From positions 46,734 through 110,733 of the forward strand of contig JAZRJV010000003.1 of assembly GCA_045645985.1 (NCBI GenBank): a stretch of 64,000 bases of DNA. Direction: 5' to 3'. Shown here one piece after another: positions 18,803 through 28,031 of the stretch (its first letter is position 1; each line of letters begins with the position of its first letter). The notes beneath the pieces were generated by a model that searched no databases, had not been told where the DNA came from, and saw nothing but the letters and a program-made list of their open reading frames with translations. Position numbers and translations under genes: made by a program. This stretch comes from RGIG9060 sp045645985. GTDB lineage: Bacteria; Spirochaetota; Spirochaetia; Treponematales; Treponemataceae.

Positions 18803-19503
18803 TTAGTGTAATAATGAAAAGAGAATTAAAATCTTACTTTACAAGTCCAGTTGCATATATCGTAACTTGTGCTTTTTTAATTGTTTCTGGCTTTATGCTT
18901 TTTTCATTTTTCTTTTTAGCAAACCGAGCAGAACTTAGAGAATTTTTTGTAAACCTTCCTTGGTTGTTTGCAATTTTTATTCCTGCTTTAACAATGCGAC
19001 TTTTTTCCGAAGAACGCGGACGGGGAACAATCGAAACTTTGATGACTCTTCCTGTAACTTGTACAGATGTTGTTGTTGGAAAATTTTTAGCTGCGTTTGT
19101 TTCTTCTATAATAATGCTTGTTCCAACTTTTATTTATGCAATTACTGCAAGTGTTTTTGGTGATGTAGATTTTGGTCCGCTTTTTTGTGGGTACCTTGGA
19201 GCAATTTTTTTAGGAGCTTGTTTTTCTGCAATTGGAATTTTTGCTTCTTCAATTACTAAAAATCAAATTGTTTCTTTCTTTGTTGCCTTTGGAATTTGTA
19301 TTCTTCTTGCCATGATTGATAAATTTTTAATTTTTCTTCCAGCAGGCATTGTTGGATTTTTACAATTCATTTCTGCAGGAAGTCACTTTACTTCAATTTC
19401 AAGAGGAATCATTGATTCAAGAGATTTACTTTATTTTATTTCGATTACAATATTTTTTATTGCATTAACAATTAAAGTTCTTGAAAATCGTAGGAGCGCA
19501 TAA
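18799..19503 (+). CDS. ABC-2 type permease, GldF-like
   Basis: The 234-residue integral membrane protein has about six transmembrane segments, starting after MKRELKSYFTSPVAYIVTC, a start characteristic of GldF and related ABC-2 permeases. EERGRGTIETLMTLPVT is the conserved cytoplasmic loop between the second and third helices. It overlaps the ATPase gene by 4 nt and the next gene by 1 nt (TAATG). It probably forms the channel of the transporter with the upstream ATPase. Confidence 0.9.
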   Translation: MISVIMKRELKSYFTSPVAYIVTCAFLIVSGFMLFSFFFLANRAELREFFVNLPWLFAIFIPALTMRLFSEERGRGTIETLMTLPVTCTDVVVGKFLAAFVSSIIMLVPTFIYAITASVFGDVDFGPLFCGYLGAIFLGACFSAIGIFASSITKNQIVSFFVAFGICILLAMIDKFLIFLPAGIVGFLQFISAGSHFTSISRGIIDSRDLLYFISITIFFIALTIKVLENRRSA

Positions 19504-21605
19504 TGAAAAAAATTATTGATTGGATTACAAGTTCAAAAAGCGATTTTGTTTTATTGATTATCGTTTTAGTTTTATTAAATCTTGTTGGTGCAAATGCTTT
19601 TTTTAGATTAGATTTAACTTCTCCAAAATCTTATTCCTTATCACAAAGCAGTAAAGAAGTTGTGAAAAATTTGGAAGAGCCTCTTTCTGTAAAAGTTTTC
19701 TTTTCTGAAAATTTGCCTTCACCTTACAACACAGTTGAACAATATTTAAAAGATATTTTAGTTGAGTACAAAGGAAGTGCAAACAAAAATTTTAGTTATG
19801 AATTTTTTGATATGGACAAACCTGAAAACGAAGAACTTGCTTCTAGTTATCGAATCCGACAAAAACAAATTCAAGAAGTAAAAGATAACGAAGTTGGTTT
19901 TAAAAATGTTTACATGGGATTGGCTTTAGTTTATGCAGACTCAATTGAAGTTCTTGATGATATAATTTCGCCAGATGGACTTGAATATAGATTAACAACA
20001 ACAATGAGTAAGATGATAAATACAACTTCTGCTTTAGCTGGATTAAAAGATAATGTTGAAATTACACTTTATTCAAATTCAGAGTTATCATCTTTTGGAA
20101 TTAAAAATTTTAATCAACTTGAAAAAACAGTTTTGTCTGCTGTAAATGAAGTGAACAAAAAAAATATGAATCGAATTAGTTTCAAAGTTGTTAGTCCTAA
20201 TCAAGATGAAGTTTCTGAACTTTGTACAAAATACGGAGTTGATGAAATTTCTTGGAACAACGAAAAAGAAACTGATGTTACAAAACAAAATGGAAAAGCG
20301 ATGATTGCAGTTGTTATGGAATACAACGACAACTTTAAACTTTTGCCAGTAAAACTTTCTCGTAGCTTTTTTGGTTCTTACGGAATTGCAGGTCTTGAAA
20401 ATCTTGAAACTGTGATTACAGAAAATTTGCAAACTTTAGTTTCTCGTTCAGATAAAATTGGATACTTAACTGGATTTGGAACAAAAATTTTATCAGGTCA
20501 ACAAAGTGATTCTACTGCGCTTGAACAAATTACAAAAGACACTTATCAGTTTGTAGAATTGGATTTAGAAAAAGATGAAATTCCTTCTACAATTTCAAAC
20601 ATTGTAATTGCTTCTCCTAAAGAAAAAATTTCTGAAAAAGTTTTTTACAAGCTCGATCAGTTTTTGATGAACGGCGGAAACTTAACTGTGTTTGCTGATA
20701 TGTATCAAGAACTTCCTGCTCAAAATCAATATCAACTTCCAGAATATAAATTTTTAGAAACTGGTTTGCAAGAATTTTTGTCAAACTACGGAATTGAAAT
20801 TGGAAACGATTTTGTTATGGATATGAATTGTTACAAAAATTTTCAGCAAGGTTATGGCGAAATTCCAATGTACTATGTTCCGATTATTCAGAGGGAAACT
20901 GTTAATCAGAAAAATCCTATCACAAAAAATCTTTCATATATTTTGATGTTCCAAAATAGTTCTATCAATTTGAATTTAGCAGAAAATGTTAAAGGAACTG
21001 TTTTATTAAAATCTTCTAATCAATCTTGGTTGATGAAAGATAATATCATTATGCATCCGTTGTACATCACACCTGTTGCAGAAAGTGAACAGAGTTCTTA
21101 CAACTTGGCAGTTTTGGCAGAAGGAAAATTTACAAGTCAGTTTGAAAAAAATCCTTTAGCAAAAAATGATGATGCAAAAAAAGATTTACTTGCAGGTGGA
21201 ACAGACAATCATCTTTCAAGCGCTGTTAAAAACGGAAAAATTTTTGTAACAGGAAGTTCTGTAATTATCAGTCCAATGTTAATTGATGATTCTGGTCGTG
21301 AGCCAATTTCAATTTTTGTACGCAATGTTCTTGATTACATGAACGGAAATGAAGATTTGTGTTTAATGCGAACAAAAGGTTTGTCGTTAAATACTTTGAA
21401 CAAAACTTCTGCAATTTCTGTAAAGGTTGCAAAAATTGTAAATCAATATGGAGTTCCTTTATTAGTTATCGTTGTTGGTTTTATCGTTTGGAGAATGAGA
21501 ATAAATCATCGAAGAAAAATTCGAAGTGAATATGCTTCAACTGATGAACGAGAAACAATGAGATTAGAAAAAGAAAATAAAAAGGAAAAGAAAAATGACA
21601 AATAA
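19503..21605 (+). CDS. GldG-like ABC transporter auxiliary protein
   Basis: The 700-residue protein has an N-terminal transmembrane helix (FVLLIIVLVLLNLVGANAF) and a long extracytoplasmic region. That region contains the ABC-transporter auxiliary domain (RLDLTSPKSYSLSQSSKEVVKNLEEP, typical of GldG/DUF7088 starts). A C-terminal transmembrane helix (VPLLVIVVGFIVWRM) and a short basic tail follow. The tail is rich in Lys/Glu. Its position after ATPase and permease, with overlapping ends, fits the GldA-GldF-GldG arrangement. The substrate is unknown. Confidence 0.88.
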   Translation: MKKIIDWITSSKSDFVLLIIVLVLLNLVGANAFFRLDLTSPKSYSLSQSSKEVVKNLEEPLSVKVFFSENLPSPYNTVEQYLKDILVEYKGSANKNFSYEFFDMDKPENEELASSYRIRQKQIQEVKDNEVGFKNVYMGLALVYADSIEVLDDIISPDGLEYRLTTTMSKMINTTSALAGLKDNVEITLYSNSELSSFGIKNFNQLEKTVLSAVNEVNKKNMNRISFKVVSPNQDEVSELCTKYGVDEISWNNEKETDVTKQNGKAMIAVVMEYNDNFKLLPVKLSRSFFGSYGIAGLENLETVITENLQTLVSRSDKIGYLTGFGTKILSGQQSDSTALEQITKDTYQFVELDLEKDEIPSTISNIVIASPKEKISEKVFYKLDQFLMNGGNLTVFADMYQELPAQNQYQLPEYKFLETGLQEFLSNYGIEIGNDFVMDMNCYKNFQQGYGEIPMYYVPIIQRETVNQKNPITKNLSYILMFQNSSINLNLAENVKGTVLLKSSNQSWLMKDNIIMHPLYITPVAESEQSSYNLAVLAEGKFTSQFEKNPLAKNDDAKKDLLAGGTDNHLSSAVKNGKIFVTGSSVIISPMLIDDSGREPISIFVRNVLDYMNGNEDLCLMRTKGLSLNTLNKTSAISVKVAKIVNQYGVPLLVIVVGFIVWRMRINHRRKIRSEYASTDERETMRLEKENKKEKKNDK

Positions 21606-22179
21606 ATTATCAGTTAGAAAAATAATTTTGCTTTCGTTAATTGCAGTTTTGCTTGTTGTTTATATTTTGCAACTTGTAATTTCTGGTGCAAACGATGGAT
21701 ATTCTCTTGTGCTAAAAGAAAGTCCTGATACGATTTTAATTCAAAACGGAACAAAGAGTCAAATTAAAATTGTAAATTCAAATGGAATTTGGTTGTTCAA
21801 AGAAGGAAGTGAAAATCCAGAAGAGAATTACGCAATTCTTCCTGCAAATACAGAAACTGTAAATCAGATGGTAACTTCACTTTCAAAGATTGAAGTTTTA
21901 GGTTTGGTTTCAAGAAATGCAGATAACGAGAGATTTGGTTTTACAGAAAATGAAAGCGTAAAAATTATTTGTTCAAAAGAAGGAAAAATTTTACGCACAT
22001 TAGAGCTTGGAAAAAATTCTTCAACTTATCAGCAAGTTTATGCAAAGGTTGATGAAAGTAGCAATGTAGTTTTGGTTTCTGGAAATCCAAAAACTTTGTT
22101 CGATGTAACTTTTGAAAATTTGAAAGCTCCAGTAAAAACTGATTCAGAAAATTCTGTTGGAAATTCAACTGCTGAATAA
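21595..22179 (+). CDS. DUF4340-like membrane-anchored protein of the Gld-like operon
   Basis: The 194-residue protein has one N-terminal transmembrane helix (IILLSLIAVLLVVYILQLVI). The extracytoplasmic region resembles the DUF4340 fold that commonly follows gldG-like genes: repeated strands with LPANTETVNQMVTSLSKIEVLGLVSR and RFGFTENESVKI. It overlaps the GldG-like gene by 11 nt. Its short length suggests a single DUF4340 unit. A structural or substrate-handling role with the exporter is inferred from linkage. Confidence 0.75.
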   Translation: MTNKLSVRKIILLSLIAVLLVVYILQLVISGANDGYSLVLKESPDTILIQNGTKSQIKIVNSNGIWLFKEGSENPEENYAILPANTETVNQMVTSLSKIEVLGLVSRNADNERFGFTENESVKIICSKEGKILRTLELGKNSSTYQQVYAKVDESSNVVLVSGNPKTLFDVTFENLKAPVKTDSENSVGNSTAE

Positions 22180-22214
22180 TTTTACAAAACTTAATTTAAT
22201 TTGATTGAGACAAA

Positions 22215-23792
22215 ATGAATTTAATAGAAATTTCAAATTGTAAAATTTGCAAAAAAGGAACTACGATTTTTTCAAACTTCTCTTGGAGTTTTAAACAAAA
22301 TGAAGTTTGGTTAATCGTAGGTTCTAATAGTGGTGCAAAAAATATTTTTATAAAAACTCTCGAAGAATCTTCTGTAAAAAAATTGGCAAATCCAAATTAT
22401 GAATTTGTTCCAGTTGAAAATGGAATTTTTTCAAATACATTTTGCGATTCACTAGAAATTGTTTCTTTGGAAAAAGCGGCAAGTTTAATTGAACAAGAAC
22501 GCATCAATGATGAAGGTGAATTTATCGAAGGCGGAATTGATATCGGACGAACAGCAAGAGTTTTTATTTCGGAAGTTTTAACTGAGGATAAATCAACTGC
22601 TTTAGAACTTGCAAAAAAATTAGAAACTTATCCAGAAGTAAAACTTTGTGGAATAGAAAAAATTTTAGACAGAGGTTTGAAATATCTTTCCACAGGTGAA
22701 ATCCGAAGAACTTTACTTTGCCGAGCTTTGCTTAGCAAGAAAAAATTAATTCTTTTAAGCGATCCATTTGCAGGACTTGATGTTGAATCAAGAAAATTGT
22801 TGTTAGAATTTTTTGACAAAATTGCATCAAAGCAAGGTAACGGATTTCCGCATATCATTTTATCAATGGAACGATACACAGAAATTCCATTTGCAATTAC
22901 AAATGTTTTAGAATTTGCAAAAGATAAAATTAGTTTTTGCGGAACAAAAAATGATTACGAAAAAATTTTACAAGAAAGAAAAAATCAACAGCAAAAAGAA
23001 AAAGAACAAAAGCGAAATGAATTTTTGTCTTCGTTAAAAACTGTGCAATCAGAATATTCTGAAATAAAATTTTTTGATTTTCCTCAATACGAAACTTTGG
23101 TCAAGATGAATGATGTAACTGTTCGTTGGGGCGACAATACTGTTCTTGATAAATTTTCTTGGCAGTTAAAACCTTTGGAGCATACTCTCATTCGTGGCCC
23201 AAACGGTTCTGGGAAAACAACTTTGCTAGAACTTATTACTGGCGATAATATGCAAGTTTTTTCAAATGATGTTAGTATCTTTGGTCGTCGTCGTGGAACT
23301 GGAGAAACGATTTGGGAACTAAAAGAAAAGATGGGAATTGTTTCTTATCGATTGCATTTAGAATATAGAATGTTAGGTGGCATTGATATTGAAGCGGTAA
23401 TTCTATCAGGCTTTCATGATTCAATCGGTTTGTATCAACAGCGCTCTCAAGTTGAACAATTTTTGGCAAAAAAATGGTTGGCTCTTGCAGGTTTTACTGG
23501 CAGAGAAAAAGAGAACTTTCAAAATCTTTCTTACGGTGAACAACGAGCAATTTTAATTTTACGAGCCGCAGTGAAGTGTCCTCCACTTTTGATTTTGGAT
23601 GAACCTTGTCACGGACTTGATGAAGAAAATCGTCAAATCGTTTTAGACTTGTTAGAAATAATTGCGTCAACTGGAACAACAACTTTGTTACATGTTACTC
23701 ACGAAGTTGATGAAGTTTTGCCTTGCGAAAAAAATATCATTCAACTTTTGCCAGGACAAAATCCAATGTACGAATTGATAAAATTAAATTAA
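22215..23792 (+). CDS. ModF-like protein with two ABC ATPase domains, the first degenerate
   Basis: The 525-residue cytoplasmic protein has two ABC ATPase domains and no membrane segment, the layout of E. coli ModF. In the first (about 1-250) the Walker A reads GSNSGAKNIF and lacks the Lys-Ser/Thr pair. The signature (LSTGEIRR) and Walker B (LILLSDPFAGLD) remain. The second (about 290-520) is complete: GPNGSGKTTLLELI, LSYGEQRA and LLILDEPCHGLDEE. ATP binding is therefore likely asymmetric. The ModF role, linked to molybdate/photorepair by name only, is unproven. It lies 35 nt after the Gld-like operon and may be co-transcribed. Confidence 0.8.
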   Translation: MNLIEISNCKICKKGTTIFSNFSWSFKQNEVWLIVGSNSGAKNIFIKTLEESSVKKLANPNYEFVPVENGIFSNTFCDSLEIVSLEKAASLIEQERINDEGEFIEGGIDIGRTARVFISEVLTEDKSTALELAKKLETYPEVKLCGIEKILDRGLKYLSTGEIRRTLLCRALLSKKKLILLSDPFAGLDVESRKLLLEFFDKIASKQGNGFPHIILSMERYTEIPFAITNVLEFAKDKISFCGTKNDYEKILQERKNQQQKEKEQKRNEFLSSLKTVQSEYSEIKFFDFPQYETLVKMNDVTVRWGDNTVLDKFSWQLKPLEHTLIRGPNGSGKTTLLELITGDNMQVFSNDVSIFGRRRGTGETIWELKEKMGIVSYRLHLEYRMLGGIDIEAVILSGFHDSIGLYQQRSQVEQFLAKKWLALAGFTGREKENFQNLSYGEQRAILILRAAVKCPPLLILDEPCHGLDEENRQIVLDLLEIIASTGTTTLLHVTHEVDEVLPCEKNIIQLLPGQNPMYELIKLN

Positions 23793-23847
23793 AAATTTTT
23801 TATCAATCACTTTTAAAAAATTAAAACCTAGTGTAAAATAAAGAGGT

Positions 23848-24942
23848 ATGAAAAATATTTTTGCTTTTAAAATTTTGCCTTGCGTTTTGATTTTTTTATT
23901 TTGCGCATTTAGTTTTTCTTGTGCAACAAAATCAAATTTTTCACAAATTGATTTTACAGAAAAAGAAATTTCAGTTCAGCCAATTTTTCCAGAAAATGTT
24001 TTTGTAAAAGAAGAAATTTCAAATGTAAAAACAAAAGTTGCTTCAGAATTTTCACAAGCTCATGAATTTACAGAAGTTTGGGGATATCTTTTAGATGGAC
24101 GAGAACATGAATTAAATCCAAGCATAAATGTTGTAACTGACATCGGATATTTTGGTGCAGGGCTAAATACTTTTGGAAAATTAGTTGGCGTTCCAAATCC
24201 TGACAAAATTAAAAAGTTCAAAGGAAAAATTCATCTTGTAATTGTTGATAATAGTCGTTCATTAACTCATTTTTGTTTAGAACCAAAATATGATGTTCGA
24301 AAAAATTTGATTGATGACATCATAAAGGCTTCAAAAAAATTTGATGGAGTTCAAATTGATTTTGAATTAATTTCAAGTCAAGATGAAGAACATTATCTAT
24401 CATTTTTGAAAGAACTAAAACGAAAACTTGGCAAAAAAACTTTGAGCGTTGCAATTCCTGCAAGAATAAAAACTCTAGAAAAAGATGCTTATCATTATGA
24501 AAAAATAAATGAAATTGTAGATAAAATTATTGTTATGGCTTACGATGAACATTGGGCAACAAGTAAGCCAGGAGCAGTTGCTTCAATAAATTGGTGTCAA
24601 AAAGTTATGACTTACGCATTGTCTGTTCTTCCTAAAGAAAAGTTGGTAATGGGCTTACCATTTTATGGTCGTGGCTGGAGCACAGACGATACCGCTGGTG
24701 CTTATCGATTTCCTTCGATAGAAAGATTGCAAAAAGAAAATCAAATTACACAAATTACAAGAGAAAATAATATTCCGTCTTTTGAAATTACAAAAGAAGT
24801 TACTTACAAATTTTACTACGACGATTTATATTCACTTGTTTCAAGAATGGAAATGTACAAAAATTCTGGCGTAAAAAATATCGGCTTTTGGCGGCTGGGC
24901 CAAGAAGAAACAGCTGTTTGGGAATATATTAAAACGGAGTAA
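23848..24942 (+). CDS. GH18-like glycosidase lipoprotein
   Basis: The 364-residue predicted lipoprotein has a signal ending AFSFSCATK. The mature protein is a GH18-type (chitinase / spore peptidoglycan hydrolase-like) TIM barrel. It has FDGVQIDFE with the catalytic Glu, MAYDEHWATSKPGAVAS, and GLPFYGRGW, motifs shared with SleL/YaaH-type N-acetylglucosaminidases. The middle Asp of the usual DxxDxDxE motif is Gln, as variants with Asn occur in the SleL group. It would act on GlcNAc-containing glycan in the periplasm or on the surface. Only 8 nt separate a TAAAAT -10-like box from the ATG, but an AGAGG ribosome site is present. Confidence 0.85.
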   Translation: MKNIFAFKILPCVLIFLFCAFSFSCATKSNFSQIDFTEKEISVQPIFPENVFVKEEISNVKTKVASEFSQAHEFTEVWGYLLDGREHELNPSINVVTDIGYFGAGLNTFGKLVGVPNPDKIKKFKGKIHLVIVDNSRSLTHFCLEPKYDVRKNLIDDIIKASKKFDGVQIDFELISSQDEEHYLSFLKELKRKLGKKTLSVAIPARIKTLEKDAYHYEKINEIVDKIIVMAYDEHWATSKPGAVASINWCQKVMTYALSVLPKEKLVMGLPFYGRGWSTDDTAGAYRFPSIERLQKENQITQITRENNIPSFEITKEVTYKFYYDDLYSLVSRMEMYKNSGVKNIGFWRLGQEETAVWEYIKTE

Positions 24943-25024
24943 ATTCAGCTAAAAAAATTACTTTAAACTACTTTCTCTCACGCTATTTACAAAATCCTTA
25001 TATTTGTATATTATTTAATATTAT

Positions 25025-25061
25025 TGCATAATGTAGCGTTATTTTTGTATATTTATGCAAT
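25025..25061. promoter_or_regulatory. Inverted repeat upstream of citramalate synthase, possible operator
   Basis: TTGCATAA (25025-25032) and TTATGCAA (25054-25061) are perfect 8-bp arms separated by 21 nt, 26 nt before the cimA start. No T-run follows. A regulator-binding site or a leader hairpin is possible; nothing here identifies the regulator. Confidence 0.4.
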
Positions 25062-25086
25062 TTTACTAATTTTTTAGGAATAAATT

Positions 25087-26718
25087 ATGTGTGCTCGTAC
25101 AAGTTTTAATGTAAATATTTTAGATTCAACTCTTAGAGATGGTTCACAAGGTGAAGGAATCAGTTTTTCTGTACAGGATAAACTTCACATCGTTCAAGCC
25201 TTGGATGAACTTGGCGTAAAATATATCGAAGCGGGAAATCCAGGTTCAAATCCTAAAGATTTAGAATTTTTTGAAGAAGCAAAAAAACTCAAATTGCAAA
25301 ATTCTCAAATTGTTGCTTTTGGTGCAACTCGCCGAAAAGGAATTACTTGCGAAGAAGATGCAAATCTTCAAAGTTTGCTTTATGCAGGAACACAAACTGT
25401 TGTAATCTTTGGTAAATCTTGGGATTTTCAGGTAACAGACATCTTAAAAGCCACTTTAGAAGAAAACCTTGCAATGATTAAAGAAACTGTTGAGTTTTTG
25501 GTGGCAAATGGTCGCAATGTAATTTACGATGCAGAACATTTTTACGATGCTTGGTACGCAAATCCTGAATATACAATGAAAACTCTAAAAGCCGCTGTTG
25601 AAGGTGGAGCAAATATCCTTGCTTTGTGCGATACAAAAGGTGGCACAATGCCGATGGAAATTCTAAAGGCAACTACAGCAGTTACAAGTGAATTTTCTGG
25701 CGTAAAAACTCCCCAAGGGCTTCCTGTTGAAATTGGTATTCACACTCATAATGACGCAGGTTTGGCGGTTGCAAATTCTCTTATGGCAGTTGAAGCTGGT
25801 GCTTCTCACATTCAAGGAACTTTACTTGGCTTTGGAGAACGCACAGGAAATGCAAATCTTTCTACAATAATTTCAAACCTTGAATTAAAGATGAATGTAA
25901 AATGTCTTCCTGAAGATAAACTAAAACTTTTAACTTCAGTTTGTAAGCAAGTTGCAGAAATTTCTAATCTTCCACTTGAAAACGGAATGCCTTATGTTGG
26001 TTCAAATGCTTTTGCCCACAAAGCAGGAATGCACATTGACGCAGTTACAAAAAATCCTACTGCATACGAACATGTTAGTCCAGAAACAATCGGAAATGAC
26101 AGAGTTTTCTTGATGAGTGAAGTTGCAGGTCGCTCTACAATTCTTGAAAAAATCCGTAAGTTTGATGCAGGAATTACAAAAGAAAATCCTGTGGTTTCAG
26201 AAATCGTTACAAAAATGAAAGAAATGGAACACAGCGGATATCAATTTGAAGGCGCAGAAGGAAGTTTTGAACTTATGGTTCGAAAAATCATCGGAAAGTA
26301 CAGACCTTTCTTCAAATTATGCTACTACAAAACTATCGGAGAAAAACCTCGCTTAGATGGACATTTGTGTTCATTTGCACAACTTAAAATCGATGTTGAT
26401 GGTCAATTAGCAGTTACCGCAGGTGAAGGGGACGGTCCTGTTCATGCACTTGATACTGCTTTGCGTTCTGCTTTGGAAAAATTCTATCCAACTGTAAGTT
26501 CTATCAGACTTACTGACTATAAAGTGCGTGTTTTGGATTCAAAAAGCGCAACAGGAGCTAAGGTTCGTGTTTTGATAGAAACAACTGATGGCTTGGATAT
26601 TTGGACAACAGTTGGAGTTTCAACCGACATTATCGAAGCGTCATGGCTTGCTTTGGTTGATTCATTTGAATATAAACTTATTCGAGATATCGAAAAAAAA
26701 TACAAAAACTATATCTAA
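25087..26718 (+). CDS. cimA: (R)-citramalate synthase
   Basis: The 543-residue enzyme condenses pyruvate with acetyl-CoA, giving a threonine-independent start to isoleucine synthesis. It begins NVNILDSTLRDGSQGEGISFS, the DRE-TIM aldolase motif in the citramalate-synthase form. GIHTHNDAGLAVANSL supplies the metal-binding HxH. VGSNAFAHKAGMHIDAV is the conserved accessory motif, and a C-terminal LeuA-type allosteric domain (from about residue 410) is present. The length and N-terminal signature favour CimA over isopropylmalate synthase. It is followed at 20 nt by argG and probably shares a transcript with it. The C-terminal domain implies feedback control by isoleucine. Confidence 0.9.
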   Translation: MCARTSFNVNILDSTLRDGSQGEGISFSVQDKLHIVQALDELGVKYIEAGNPGSNPKDLEFFEEAKKLKLQNSQIVAFGATRRKGITCEEDANLQSLLYAGTQTVVIFGKSWDFQVTDILKATLEENLAMIKETVEFLVANGRNVIYDAEHFYDAWYANPEYTMKTLKAAVEGGANILALCDTKGGTMPMEILKATTAVTSEFSGVKTPQGLPVEIGIHTHNDAGLAVANSLMAVEAGASHIQGTLLGFGERTGNANLSTIISNLELKMNVKCLPEDKLKLLTSVCKQVAEISNLPLENGMPYVGSNAFAHKAGMHIDAVTKNPTAYEHVSPETIGNDRVFLMSEVAGRSTILEKIRKFDAGITKENPVVSEIVTKMKEMEHSGYQFEGAEGSFELMVRKIIGKYRPFFKLCYYKTIGEKPRLDGHLCSFAQLKIDVDGQLAVTAGEGDGPVHALDTALRSALEKFYPTVSSIRLTDYKVRVLDSKSATGAKVRVLIETTDGLDIWTTVGVSTDIIEASWLALVDSFEYKLIRDIEKKYKNYI

Positions 26719-26738
26719 GATATAGAAAGGAAAATTTT

Positions 26739-28004
26739 ATGAGCAAAGAAAAGGTTATTTTGGCTTATTCAGGTGGACTTGATACAACAGTTATCATCCC
26801 TTGGTTAAAAGAAAACTACGATTATGATGTTATCGCCGTTTGTATCGATGTTGGACAAGGTGACGATTGGAAAGCTATAAAAGATAGAGCTTTGAAAACA
26901 GGTGCAAGTGCATGTTATGTTGTTGATGCTCGTGAAGAATACATTACAGATTACATTTGGCCATCTGTAAAAGCAAACGCAGTTTACGAAGATCAATATT
27001 TGCTTGGAACATCAACTGCTCGTCCTTTAATCGGAAAAATTTTGGTTGAATATGCTCGTCAAGAAGGCGCTGTTGCAATTTGTCACGGTGCAACTGGAAA
27101 AGGAAACGACCAAATTCGTTTTGAACTTGCAATCAAAGCTTTTGCTCCAGACTTAAAAGTAATTGCTGCATGGCGCGATTCAAAATGGGATATGGACAGT
27201 CGCGAAGCTGAAATCAAGTATCTTGAAGACAGAGGTCTTGAAGTTCCAATGAAAAAAGACCAATCATATTCTCGTGATGAAAATATCTGGCATCTTTCAC
27301 ATGAAGGTTTGGAACTTGAAAAAACAGAAAACGAGCCAAATTACAAACACATGCTCAAAAATACTGTTGTTCCAGAAGAAGCTCCAGAAGAAGGTGAGTA
27401 TGTTAAAATCGAATTTGAAAAAGGTATTCCTGTTAGCGTAAACGGCAAAAAAATGAGTGCCTTAGAAATTATGACAGAACTCAACAAAATCGGTGGAAGA
27501 AACGGTGTTGGTTTAGCAGATATTTGCGAAAATCGTTGTGTTGGAATGAAATCTCGCGGTGTTTACGAAACTCCAGGTGGAACAATTTTGTATTTCGCAC
27601 ACGAAATGCTCGATCATCTTTGCTTAGACAGAGATACATATCACTTTAAACAACAAGTTGCATTGAGAATGAGTGAACTTATCTACGATGGAAAATGGTT
27701 TACAACTTTAATGGACGCTTGTATGGCTTTTGTTGATAAAACTCAAGAAACTGTAACAGGTTGGGTAAACTTAAAATTGTACAAAGGTTCAATCCGCGGA
27801 GCAGGAAGTTACTCAAAATACAGCCTTTACAACGAAAGTATCGCATCTTTCACAACTGGTGATTTATACGACCACCACGATGCAGAAGGATTTATCACAT
27901 TGTTCGGATTGCCATTAAAGGTTAGAGCAATGATGGAACAACAAGTTGGCGAAGGTCAAGCTATCGTAGGTAGCAAAAACTTAAAACAACGCCCAACAGA
28001 ATAA
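26739..28004 (+). CDS. argG: Argininosuccinate synthase
   Basis: The 421-residue ligase joins citrulline and aspartate in arginine synthesis. The N-terminal pyrophosphatase loop AYSGGLDTT is intact. CHGATGKGNDQIRFEL, EIKYLEDRGLEVP and the ENRCVGMKSRGVYETPGG segment are diagnostic. AGAAAGGAAA precedes the ATG. It is followed at 27 nt by argH, so the two final arginine steps are co-expressed. Confidence 0.97.
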   Translation: MSKEKVILAYSGGLDTTVIIPWLKENYDYDVIAVCIDVGQGDDWKAIKDRALKTGASACYVVDAREEYITDYIWPSVKANAVYEDQYLLGTSTARPLIGKILVEYARQEGAVAICHGATGKGNDQIRFELAIKAFAPDLKVIAAWRDSKWDMDSREAEIKYLEDRGLEVPMKKDQSYSRDENIWHLSHEGLELEKTENEPNYKHMLKNTVVPEEAPEEGEYVKIEFEKGIPVSVNGKKMSALEIMTELNKIGGRNGVGLADICENRCVGMKSRGVYETPGGTILYFAHEMLDHLCLDRDTYHFKQQVALRMSELIYDGKWFTTLMDACMAFVDKTQETVTGWVNLKLYKGSIRGAGSYSKYSLYNESIASFTTGDLYDHHDAEGFITLFGLPLKVRAMMEQQVGEGQAIVGSKNLKQRPTE

Positions 28005-28031
28005 TTTATTAAATTTATAAGGAAGTTTACT

